Made by a program: the position numbers and the translations under genes
The notes under the pieces: model-generated
The model's database searches: none
What the model saw: the letters and a program-made list of their open reading frames with translations, nothing else
What the model was told of the DNA's origin: nothing
Shown: one piece after another, positions 13,085 through 20,554 of the stretch
Layout of the letters: every line of letters starts with the position of its first letter
Numbering within the stretch: position 1 is the first letter of the stretch
Source: UBA4716 sp002438865
GTDB taxonomy: Bacteria; Bacillota; Clostridia; UBA1381
Reading direction: 5' to 3'
Assembly: GCA_937907325.1 (NCBI GenBank)
Contig: CALERO010000040.1
Location: forward strand, 1-21,941
Length of the DNA: 21,941 nt

Positions 13085-15811
13085 TTACTTATCTTTGCCG
13101 CAGCAATGCTTATATTTCTTGCCGCTGCCGCACGGACACGGGTCGTTTCTGCCGACTTCCTTTTTGTCAGCTTTTGCCGGCTGCTTTTTAAGCGAGCCGT
13201 CACCGCCGGTATCCATCGGCTTTGCAACCTGCTCACGTTCAATCTTAATTCTCGGCATTGCAAAGAGCAGGTATCTTACGGTATCTCTCTTTATAGCCTC
13301 GAGCATTCCCTCGTAAAGCTCCGAACCGACATTTCTGTATTCCACAACGGGATCGTGCTGACCGTATGCACGCAAGCCGATTTCACGCTTAACGTGTTCC
13401 ATTTCGTCAAGATGATCCATCCAAAGCGTGTCAACAACACGGAGCATAATAACTCTCTCAAGCTCACGCATAGCCGGGCCGAATATTTCCTCCTGCTGTG
13501 CATATCTCTTTTGTGCGATTTCAAGGAGCATATTCTTTACGTCGTTCTTTGTTATTGTTTCAAGGTCGGAGTCGGAAATTACAAATTCTCCGTCCGCACG
13601 CAGATACGTATTGGCAAACTCCGTAAGAGCGTGAATGTTCCATTCCTCGGGAATTTCCGAAATTCCTATATAATCGTCTACAGCCGAATCTATAATTGAT
13701 TCCATCATCTGCTGTATCGTGCTGTGAATATCCTCGCCGTCAAGCACCATCTGACGCTGTTTGTATATAATCTTACGCTGTTCGTTCATAACCTCGTCAT
13801 ACTGCAGAACGTGCTTACGTGAATCAAAGTTTCTGCTTTCGAGGTTTTTCTGAGCGTTTTCTATCGCTCTTGTGAGCATTTTCGCTTCAATCGGCTCGTC
13901 CTCCTCCAGACCGAGTCCGTTTACCATTGCCTTAACCCTGTCACTGCCGAAAATTCTCATCAAATCATCATCGAGCGAGAGGAAAAATCTTGATGCACCG
14001 GGGTCACCCTGACGTCCGGCACGTCCTCTTAACTGGTTGTCGATACGTCTTGACTCGTGGCGCTCCGTACCTATTATGAACAATCCGCCCAAAGCCTTAA
14101 CCTCATCACGTTCCGGCTGAATTTCCTTCTTGAACTTTTCGTTAAGCTCCTTAAAGGTGTTACGTGCGTTTATGATTTCCTCATCATCAGTTTCCGCAAA
14201 ACCTGTAGCCTCGTTAATAAGCTCCTCGCTGAATCCCTGCTTTGCCATTTCGTGCTTTGCCATATATTCGGCATTACCGCCGAGCATAATATCCGTACCA
14301 CGGCCCGCCATATTGGTTGCTATCGTAACCGCACCTTTTTTACCTGCCTGTGCGATTATTTCGGCTTCCTTTTCGTGGAATTTTGCGTTTAATACCTCGT
14401 GCTTTATGCCTTCACGCTTCAATAATGCGCTCAAAAGTTCCGATTTGTCAACGTTTACCGTACCGACAAGCACCGGCTGTCCCTTTTCGTGACATTCCTT
14501 TATCTGCTTTATAACCGCCATATATTTGCCCTTTTCCGTTCTGTATACGGAATCGTGCATATCCTTTCGGATAACGGGTTTGTTTGTGGGAACGGCAACA
14601 ACGTCAAGCTTGTATATGTGCTGGAATTCCTCCTCCTCGGTCAGAGCCGTACCCGTCATACCCGAAAGCTTGGAGTACAATCTGAAGAAGTTCTGGAATG
14701 TGATTGTCGCAAGCGTTTTTGATTCATTTTCTATCTTAACGCCCTCTTTTGCCTCTATAGCCTGGTGCAGACCGTCGCTGTAACGTCTGCCGGGCATAAT
14801 TCTTCCCGTAAATTCGTCTACTATAAGCACCTGTCCGTCTTTTACAACGTACTGCTGATCACGGTGCATTACGCCGTTTGCGTGCAAAGCCTGGTTAATG
14901 TGATGCTGTAACTGCATATTTTCCGGATCGGAAAGGTTTTCCACGCCGAATCCCTGCTCTGCTTTCTTAACGCCACGCTCGGTAAGCGTTGCGGTTTTTG
15001 CTTTTTCGTCAACGATGTAGTCTGCGTCAACGTCAACATCGAGAGTTTTGTCATCATGTTCGGTGAGCACAAGCTTTTTTAAGCGCTTTACAAACATATC
15101 CGCAACTCTGTAAAGGTCGTTTGCGTCCGAACCCATACCCGAAATAATAAGCGGTGTTCTTGCCTCGTCTATAAGAATGGAGTCCACCTCGTCCACGATT
15201 GCGTAATTGTGTCCACGCTGAACCATTTCTTCCTTGTGAACAACCATATTGTCACGCAGATAGTCAAAGCCGAGTTCGTTGTTTGTGCCGTAGGTTATGT
15301 CGCTTGCATAAGCCTCACGGCGCTGTTCGTTGTTAAGGTCGTGGATAATAAGACCCACGCTCATACCGAGGAAACGGTAAACCTTTCCCATCCACTCGCT
15401 GTCACGCTTTGCAAGATAATCGTTTACGGTAACTATATGTACCCCTTTTCCGCTCAATGCATTAAGATATGCCGGCAGTGTGGATACGAGAGTTTTACCT
15501 TCACCTGTTTTCATTTCGGCAATACGTCCCTGGTGCAGGATAACGCCGCCGAGCACCTGAACATAAAAGTGCTTCATTCCGAGTACTCTCCAACTCGCTT
15601 CACGCATAACCGCAAATGCTTCGGGAAGAAGATCGTCAAGAGTTTCCCCGTTCTTAATGCGCTCTTTAAATTCGCCCGTTTTGGCTTTCAGCTCCGAGTC
15701 GGACAGCTTTGCCATATCCTCCTCAAGCGCCATTACCTTGTCCGCAATCGGACGCACACGCTTTAATTCCCTGTCCGAATATGTTCCGAACAATTTATCG
15801 AATAAATTCAT
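13085..15811 (-). CDS. secA: Preprotein translocase ATPase SecA
   Basis: A 908-residue motor that drives unfolded preproteins through SecYEG. Walker A is MKTGEGKT (residues 100-107), Walker B is DEVDSILIDEARTPLIISG, and the second helicase domain has TNMAGRGTDIMLGG and ESRRIDNQLRGRAGRQGDPG. The C-terminus ends in the zinc motif CPCGSGKKYKHCC (Cys892, Cys894, Cys903, Cys904) preceded by an acidic/basic linker; this tail usually contacts lipids or SecB-like partners. Length is normal. The ATG has TAGGAGG upstream and its own promoter, so it is a single-gene transcript. Nothing suggests the accessory SecA2 form. Confidence 0.97.
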   Translation of the reverse strand: MNLFDKLFGTYSDRELKRVRPIADKVMALEEDMAKLSDSELKAKTGEFKERIKNGETLDDLLPEAFAVMREASWRVLGMKHFYVQVLGGVILHQGRIAEMKTGEGKTLVSTLPAYLNALSGKGVHIVTVNDYLAKRDSEWMGKVYRFLGMSVGLIIHDLNNEQRREAYASDITYGTNNELGFDYLRDNMVVHKEEMVQRGHNYAIVDEVDSILIDEARTPLIISGMGSDANDLYRVADMFVKRLKKLVLTEHDDKTLDVDVDADYIVDEKAKTATLTERGVKKAEQGFGVENLSDPENMQLQHHINQALHANGVMHRDQQYVVKDGQVLIVDEFTGRIMPGRRYSDGLHQAIEAKEGVKIENESKTLATITFQNFFRLYSKLSGMTGTALTEEEEFQHIYKLDVVAVPTNKPVIRKDMHDSVYRTEKGKYMAVIKQIKECHEKGQPVLVGTVNVDKSELLSALLKREGIKHEVLNAKFHEKEAEIIAQAGKKGAVTIATNMAGRGTDIMLGGNAEYMAKHEMAKQGFSEELINEATGFAETDDEEIINARNTFKELNEKFKKEIQPERDEVKALGGLFIIGTERHESRRIDNQLRGRAGRQGDPGASRFFLSLDDDLMRIFGSDRVKAMVNGLGLEEDEPIEAKMLTRAIENAQKNLESRNFDSRKHVLQYDEVMNEQRKIIYKQRQMVLDGEDIHSTIQQMMESIIDSAVDDYIGISEIPEEWNIHALTEFANTYLRADGEFVISDSDLETITKNDVKNMLLEIAQKRYAQQEEIFGPAMRELERVIMLRVVDTLWMDHLDEMEHVKREIGLRAYGQHDPVVEYRNVGSELYEGMLEAIKRDTVRYLLFAMPRIKIEREQVAKPMDTGGDGSLKKQPAKADKKEVGRNDPCPCGSGKKYKHCCGKDK

Positions 15812-15850
15812 AGTAACCTCCTAATGGCATATAATGCCCGTCATTAAACA

Positions 15851-15879
15851 GTTATATCTATTATAACACATCTTTTCAA
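15851..15879 (-). promoter_or_regulatory. SigA promoter of secA
   Basis: On the minus strand TTGAAA (15874-15879) and TATAAC (15851-15856) with a 17-base spacer. A second TATAAT sits inside the spacer at 15860-15865 but has no matching -35 box. Confidence 0.75.
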
Positions 15880-15919
15880 GGATTACTACTGTTTTTTGTA
15901 AATTTTTCGTAAACAGCAA

Positions 15920-15958
15920 AAAAAAACTGTAAGGCGGAGTGCTTTTGCACTCCGCCTT
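15920..15958 (-). terminator. Terminator of the Cys-rich microprotein gene
   Basis: A 12-bp stem AAGGCGGAGTGC / GCACTCCGCCTT (15931-15958) with a 4-base loop. On the minus strand it is followed by ACAG and nine T. It ends eight bases beyond the stop codon. Confidence 0.9.
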
Positions 15959-15965
15959 GCAATTA

Positions 15966-16139
15966 TCAGCAGCAGGGATCGCACGGGTCGCAGCACTTGC
16001 GCTCACGCTCACAGCAGCAGTCGTTTCCGCCGCCGAATAATCCGCCGTCACCGCAGCAGCAAACCACCAGAACGATAATTATTAAAATCCATATCCACTG
16101 ATCGCTGCCGCCGCCGCAGTTGTTTCCGAATAAGCCCAT
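15966..16139 (-). CDS. Cysteine-rich single-pass membrane microprotein (57 aa), function unknown
   Basis: The ATG at 16139 is preceded by AAAAGGAGG six bases upstream, which argues for this start over one 32 codons earlier. The protein opens MGLFGNNCGGGSD, continues into a hydrophobic segment WIWILIIIVLVV at about residues 16-27, and ends in a tail of Cys, Gly, Asp and Arg with CCC, CCC, CC and DPCDPCC clusters. Twelve of 57 residues are Cys. Similar glycine/cysteine-rich small membrane proteins occur in Clostridia and some resemble YjcZ-type sporulation proteins, but no function can be assigned. It is a single-gene transcript with its own terminator. A sequence resembling a SigK promoter lies upstream. 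Confidence 0.75.
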   Translation of the reverse strand: MGLFGNNCGGGSDQWIWILIIIVLVVCCCGDGGLFGGGNDCCCERERKCCDPCDPCC

Positions 16140-16192
16140 AAGAAAACCTCCTTTTATACATATCTGACGGCAAAATTGCCCTTCAGTTAGTG

Positions 16193-16220
16193 TATAGTAT
16201 GCAGTAAAAGAGATTTGTGT
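16193..16220 (-). promoter_or_regulatory. Candidate SigK-like promoter of the Cys-rich microprotein
   Basis: On the minus strand CATACTATA (16193-16201) fits the mother-cell SigK -10 pattern CATANNNTA. AC (16219-16220) lies 17 bases upstream, as in the SigK -35. SigA-type boxes are poor here. The match is short and could be chance. Confidence 0.4.
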
Positions 16221-16282
16221 TACCGGGGACTTCACCGCTCGGAGTACATATGTTGTCCATTCCGCACTGTTTTTATAAAGTC

Positions 16283-16316
16283 ACAAAAAAGCTGCGGCAT
16301 ATTTTGCCGCAGCTTT
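16283..16316 (-). terminator. Terminator of the two-component operon
   Basis: A 12-bp stem AAAGCTGCGGCA / TGCCGCAGCTTT with a 5-base loop; on the minus strand the stem runs into a tract of six T. It separates the kinase gene from the Cys-rich gene. Confidence 0.9.
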
Positions 16317-16356
16317 CAGACTATAGACAAACCGTTTATGACGGCAAACACTTATA

Positions 16357-17655
16357 TTATTGGTTTAAGCTTATCATTACGTGACAGAAAAATTCCCCGT
16401 GTTCCTCGCTGAATTCGATAAATCCGTCATATTTATCCACGGTGGCACGAACGGTTCTCAAGCCTATTCCGTGGTTTTTCTTGTTTGACTTTGAAGTCTG
16501 AAGAGTTTTGTTTTCTTCAAGCACAGAGTTGTTTATGCTGTTTGAAATAACCGCCGACATATATTCGCCCTCCGTGGTGACGGTTAAGGAAATATGCCTC
16601 TTCTTCGTTTTCTCCGCCGCCTCTACGGCATTATCGAGAAGATTTCCGAAAAGCACCGCAATATCAAAATCCTCCATACAGTCTAAGGCGTTATCGTCAT
16701 ATTTTACCTCCATATATATGTGCTTGCGGCGGCAGACTGCAAGCTTTGCATTAACTATTGCGTCAAACGCCTCATTATCGGTTTTTACAAAGCTCTGCAT
16801 ATCGGGAATATATGTATCTATAAGATCGTCCACATATTGCTTTGCGTTCTCACAGTTTCCCTCCTCGATATATTTGCGGATTATAAGCATTTGATTTTTT
16901 ATATCATGCTTTACCGCACGCATCTGGTTTACAAACGCCTCCGACGCCTCTATATTTCGTCTTGCGCTGGCGTTTTGCTGTTCCAGAAGATTAAGCTTCA
17001 TCCTTGTTTCGTAATCCTTGTTAAGCACGCCGAAGAAATAGTACATCATAACATTCGCAAGAACGATGCATACCATTCCAAAAGCGACGTATTGCATTAT
17101 ATCATGATGAAGCATTGCCGCTTTAAGCAAAAATCCCAGAGAAATAACCGATATTGCAGGTACAAACATAAGCATAAGCCATGTTTTCTCATCAATCGGG
17201 TTTTTTTGCTTGTATTTCAGCATTGCCCATACAAATACTATAAGTACAACCTTCGTGGTAAGTACAAATATAATTCTCGCTGCATTAAATGAATATATAA
17301 GCTGTGCCGGGTTATAACCGAGCAAATTGCAGAAAACCATATTTGTAACTATGGCTATTCCGTAAAGTATAGCCTGTGTAAGTACCGCAACCCATACTTT
17401 AAGCACAACGCTGCCTTTCAGCTGTATAAGGGCATATACAAAATATATCAGTACCGGTATGTATGCGCCTATGGTTTCAAGCGTAACATAATGGTTCATA
17501 ATACACAGTTCCGCAAACAGCACAAGCCATGTTGCAAAAAAGCCTATATATTTCCTTGCCCCCGTGTACTTACAGCCGAGATATTGGGTGATAAAAAATA
17601 CCACAATAAACATCTCGAGCGCATTGATGCCTACTTCAAAGATTGTTTCCAACAT
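16357..17655 (-). CDS. Sensor histidine kinase, GHKL type (AgrC/NatK-like)
   Basis: A 432-residue kinase. The N-terminal 210 residues contain about six or seven hydrophobic segments with very short loops, as in peptide-sensing kinases of the HPK10 type. The phospho-acceptor is His250 in AVKHDIKNQ. The ATP site has the N box LFGNLLDNAVEAAE (Asn338, Asn342) and the G box GIGLR (about 396-400). A helical linker at about 212-245 joins the two parts. It starts two bases after the response regulator stop, with AAGGAGC as binding site, so the two are co-expressed and should be partners. No gene for a signal peptide or AgrB-type processing protease is nearby, so the ligand is unknown. Confidence 0.92.
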   Translation of the reverse strand: MLETIFEVGINALEMFIVVFFITQYLGCKYTGARKYIGFFATWLVLFAELCIMNHYVTLETIGAYIPVLIYFVYALIQLKGSVVLKVWVAVLTQAILYGIAIVTNMVFCNLLGYNPAQLIYSFNAARIIFVLTTKVVLIVFVWAMLKYKQKNPIDEKTWLMLMFVPAISVISLGFLLKAAMLHHDIMQYVAFGMVCIVLANVMMYYFFGVLNKDYETRMKLNLLEQQNASARRNIEASEAFVNQMRAVKHDIKNQMLIIRKYIEEGNCENAKQYVDDLIDTYIPDMQSFVKTDNEAFDAIVNAKLAVCRRKHIYMEVKYDDNALDCMEDFDIAVLFGNLLDNAVEAAEKTKKRHISLTVTTEGEYMSAVISNSINNSVLEENKTLQTSKSNKKNHGIGLRTVRATVDKYDGFIEFSEEHGEFFCHVMISLNQ

Positions 17656-17657
17656 AA

Positions 17658-18383
17658 TTACTTGCTCCTTATATATTTTTGAAATTCCGCTCGTACGTTA
17701 TCCAGTCGGCTTCTGCTCACATTAAGCCGTGTTCCGTCTGTCAGAACCAACTCACGGCTTGTGATTTTCGATATAAACCGACAGTTTACAATTATTCCGC
17801 TGTTTATGCGAATCATATGCAGGGGGTAGACTTGATCGTATGCGTCAGATATTCTGCATCGTGTCATAATGTCATCGGAGCCGTTACGCTTTATGCATAT
17901 ATTGTGTCCCACCGCCTCAATATACATAAGGGTATTCATATCCAAACGGAGCGAAGATGAATTTGTTTTAAATTCAAAGCGTCCGTCATGCTTTTTGCGC
18001 ACCGAATCTATTTTATTAAGCAATCTCGGCATAACAAATTCCAGGTCGTCGGGGTGACTTTTCCTGACAAAGCCGACAGGGCGGTACTCAAAAGAACGAA
18101 AAACCATATCCTCGTGCGATGTAACAAATACAATAAGTACATCGGGATCCAGCTCGTACAGTTTTTCCGCAACGGAGAAACCGTTCATATTTGGCATATT
18201 TATGTCAATAAGCACAGCGTCCGCTCTTTTTTGAGCATAATACTCTATCAGCTCCGCACCGTCCGTAAAATCCTTTGTTCCGTAATTAATGCTGCCTGTT
18301 ACCAAGCGCATTTGTTTTTTGATTTCGTCAATAAACTCCTGTTGATCGTCACAAACATAAAATCTTATTTTATCCGTGTTCAT
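17658..18383 (-). CDS. LytTR-family response regulator
   Basis: A 241-residue protein. The receiver domain has the acidic pair CDD at about 11-13, phospho-acceptor Asp60 in VLIDINMPNMNG, Thr88 and Lys108 (FVRKSHP). The C-terminal 100 residues are a LytTR DNA-binding domain (FKTNSSSLRLDMNTLMYIEA, then MIRINSGIIVN and LTDGTRLNVSRSRLDNV). The start at 18383 has GGGAG seven bases upstream, in preference to an ATG 20 codons earlier, which would place the coding sequence over the promoter. First gene of the operon with the GHKL kinase. Such regulators usually control secreted peptides, competence, adhesion or cell-envelope genes; the targets are not evident here. Confidence 0.93.
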   Translation of the reverse strand: MNTDKIRFYVCDDQQEFIDEIKKQMRLVTGSINYGTKDFTDGAELIEYYAQKRADAVLIDINMPNMNGFSVAEKLYELDPDVLIVFVTSHEDMVFRSFEYRPVGFVRKSHPDDLEFVMPRLLNKIDSVRKKHDGRFEFKTNSSSLRLDMNTLMYIEAVGHNICIKRNGSDDIMTRCRISDAYDQVYPLHMIRINSGIIVNCRFISKITSRELVLTDGTRLNVSRSRLDNVRAEFQKYIRSK

Positions 18384-18414
18384 ATTGCCGCTCCCAAAAT
18401 ATATCCTGACATAT

Positions 18415-18443
18415 ATTATAATACTTTTTTCCTTATTTTTCAA
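18415..18443 (-). promoter_or_regulatory. SigA promoter of the two-component operon
   Basis: On the minus strand TTGAAA (18438-18443) and TATAAT (18415-18420) are spaced by 17 bases. The short leader leads directly to the response regulator ribosome binding site. Confidence 0.87.
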
Positions 18444-18533
18444 GACAAATTTTTACAAGTCGCCAATATAACAGCTAACCCGCTTTTATTTGATAGATAT
18501 TTTGTATATTTTTCCGTTTTTTGAGGGGTTGTG

Positions 18534-18562
18534 TTGTGTTTACCGCAAAAAGGGTATATAAT
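18534..18562 (+). promoter_or_regulatory. SigA promoter of typA
   Basis: TTGTGT (18534-18539) and TATAAT (18557-18562) spaced by 17 bases. The predicted start near 18569 gives a leader of about 40 bases and rules out starts upstream of 18569. Confidence 0.8.
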
Positions 18563-18607
18563 AGATGTGTTAAATTTGCGCCGAAAGGCACGGAAGGTAA
18601 TGATATT

Positions 18608-20437
18608 ATGATAAAACGTGAAAATATAAGAAATATAGCAATAATCGCACATGTCGACCACGGCAAAACAACGCTCGTTGACGCAATGCTTGCGCAGAGC
18701 GGTACGTTCCGTGAAAACGAAGCGGTTGAGGAAAGAGTTATGGACTCGAACGACCTTGAGCGTGAGAGAGGAATTACAATTCTTGCAAAGAACACCTCTC
18801 TTTATTACAAGGGCGTGAAGATCAATATTATAGATACGCCGGGACACGCCGATTTCGGCGGTGAGGTGGAGCGTGGTCTTGAGATGGTGGACGGCGTTCT
18901 GCTTTTGGTAGACGCATTCGAGGGCTGTATGCCGCAGACGAGATTTGTTCTCTCAAAGGCACTTGCGCTTAATCTTAAGCCGATAATCGTGGTAAATAAG
19001 GTTGACCGCCCCAATGCAAGACCGTATGAGGTGGTTGATGAAATACTCGATTTGTTCATTGATTTAGGCGCAACCGAGGAACAGCTCGATACGCCCGTAA
19101 TATATGCTTCGGGACGTGACGGCTGGGCAACGGCGGAATATGACCCCGAAAATCCCAAAGAGGATTTAAAGGAGCTGTTCGAGCTTATTTTAAGAGAAAT
19201 CCCGTGTCCGGATTGCGAAGATGACGCACCGTTCCAGATGCTTGTTTCAAATATAGATTATGATGATTACACGGGCAGAATTGCTGTCGGCAAGATACAG
19301 CGCGGACGTATCACAACGGGTATGCCGCTTTCGATATGCCGCCATAACGGTAAGATAGACCATGCAAAAGCGACAAAGCTTTACACCTTTGAGGGACTTA
19401 CAAAAGGAGTTACCGATGAAGTGGGCGCAGGCGACGTTGTCGCAATATCGGGTATCACCGATATAAATATCGGCGAAACGGTGTGCGATACGAATACTCC
19501 CGAAGCACTGCCGTTCGTAAAGATAGACGACCCCGTGCTTTCGATGACGTTCAGCGTAAACGACAGTCCGCTTGCGGGCAAAGAGGGAAAGTTCGTAACT
19601 TCACGCCATCTGCGTGAGAGATTGTTCCGTGAGCTTGACTCAAATGTCAGCCTGCGTGTTGAAGAAACGGACTCAACCGAGGCATTCACCGTTTCGGGAC
19701 GAGGCGAACTGCATCTTTCGGTGCTGATAGAAAATATGCGCCGTGAGGGATATGAATTTCAGGTATCAAACCCGGTTGTTATTTTCAAGGAGATAGACGG
19801 CAAAAAGTGCGAGCCTATAGAGCGTCTTACGGTTGACGTTCCCGATGACTGCACAGGCGTTGTTATGGATAAGGTTATTCAGCGAATGGGTTCGATGACG
19901 AATATGACTCCGACGGCGCAGAACTATACGCGCCTTGAATTTCTCATACCGTCGAGAGGACTTATCGGATTCAGAAGCGAGATTATGACCGCAACAAAGG
20001 GTACGGCTATCGTAAACAGTATTCTGGAATGTTACGAGCCTGTAAAGGGCGAGTATCACGGACGTTCGAGAGGTGCGCTGATTGCGTGGGAGGACGGCGA
20101 AACGATTACCTACGGCTTGTTCAACGCACAGGAGCGAGGTACGCTCTTCCTCGGACCGAACGTAAGAGTGTATGAGGGAATGATTGTCGGCGAAAGCTCC
20201 AGGCTGGAGGATATAACGGTTAACGTGTGCAAGAAAAAGCACGCAACAAATACACGTGCGTCAGGCTCGGACGACGCATTAAAGCTTGTTCCGCCGAAAG
20301 AAATGACGCTTGAGGAATGTCTTGATTTTATCGCAGAGGACGAGCTTTTGGAGGTAACTCCGCAAAATCTGCGTATGAGAAAGAGAATTTTAAAAACAGA
20401 TTTACGTGCCAAAGAAGCCGCAAAAAAGAGAAGATAA
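18608..20437 (+). CDS. typA: Translational GTPase TypA/BipA
   Basis: A 609-residue ribosome-associated GTPase of the EF-G-like family. The G domain has G1 AHVDHGKT (residues 14-21), the switch region RERGITI, G3 DTPGHADF and G4 NKVDRP. Domain II, two alpha/beta domains (GRGELHLSVLIENMRREGYEF) and the TypA-specific C-terminal domain (RGLIGFRSE, then a tail with many Lys and Arg) follow in order. Length is typical. BipA binds the 70S ribosome and is needed for ribosome assembly and growth under stress or cold. The ATG at 18608 has GGAAGG ten bases upstream. Divergent from the response regulator; a terminator follows directly. Confidence 0.96.
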   Translation: MIKRENIRNIAIIAHVDHGKTTLVDAMLAQSGTFRENEAVEERVMDSNDLERERGITILAKNTSLYYKGVKINIIDTPGHADFGGEVERGLEMVDGVLLLVDAFEGCMPQTRFVLSKALALNLKPIIVVNKVDRPNARPYEVVDEILDLFIDLGATEEQLDTPVIYASGRDGWATAEYDPENPKEDLKELFELILREIPCPDCEDDAPFQMLVSNIDYDDYTGRIAVGKIQRGRITTGMPLSICRHNGKIDHAKATKLYTFEGLTKGVTDEVGAGDVVAISGITDINIGETVCDTNTPEALPFVKIDDPVLSMTFSVNDSPLAGKEGKFVTSRHLRERLFRELDSNVSLRVEETDSTEAFTVSGRGELHLSVLIENMRREGYEFQVSNPVVIFKEIDGKKCEPIERLTVDVPDDCTGVVMDKVIQRMGSMTNMTPTAQNYTRLEFLIPSRGLIGFRSEIMTATKGTAIVNSILECYEPVKGEYHGRSRGALIAWEDGETITYGLFNAQERGTLFLGPNVRVYEGMIVGESSRLEDITVNVCKKKHATNTRASGSDDALKLVPPKEMTLEECLDFIAEDELLEVTPQNLRMRKRILKTDLRAKEAAKKRR

Positions 20438-20443
20438 AAAATT

Positions 20444-20486
20444 AACCGCCGATTGGATTTTAAATTCAATCGGTGGTTGTTTTTTC
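20444..20486 (+). terminator. Terminator of typA
   Basis: A 17-bp stem with two G-T pairs (AACCGCCGATTGG and CAATCGGTGGTT as the main arms, 20444-20478), a tight loop at 20461 and a run of six T (20481-20485 plus the preceding T). It begins seven bases after the typA stop. Confidence 0.9.
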
Positions 20487-20492
20487 GGAAAA

Positions 20493-20520
20493 TGAACCTT
20501 TCGATAACGGTATCCGTCTA
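20493..20520 (+). promoter_or_regulatory. Candidate ECF-type promoter of the sigma-factor gene
   Basis: TGAACC (20493-20498) and CGTCTA (20515-20520) with a 16-base spacer. This matches the ECF sigma pattern TGAAAC-N16-CGTC in five of six -35 bases and all of the CGTC core. The implied start near 20527 lies just upstream of the chosen ribosome binding site. It suggests autoregulation. Confidence 0.55.
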
Positions 20521-20554
20521 TATAAGTGAAACACGGGCAAAAGGGGGAGATGAT

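Noticed and set aside
15860..15865. TATAAT as the secA -10 box
   Set aside because: No -35 box at 16-18 bases; the TATAAC nine bases downstream has TTGAAA at exactly 17.
15966..16235. An 89-residue version of the Cys-rich protein
   Set aside because: The internal ATG at 16139 has an ideal AAAAGGAGG site, whereas the upstream start would place the promoter-like sequence inside the coding region.
20453..20554. Earlier starts for the sigma factor (20453 and 20492)
   Set aside because: The first begins inside the typA terminator and the second overlaps the -35 box; neither has a good binding site, and sigma region 2 begins after 20555.
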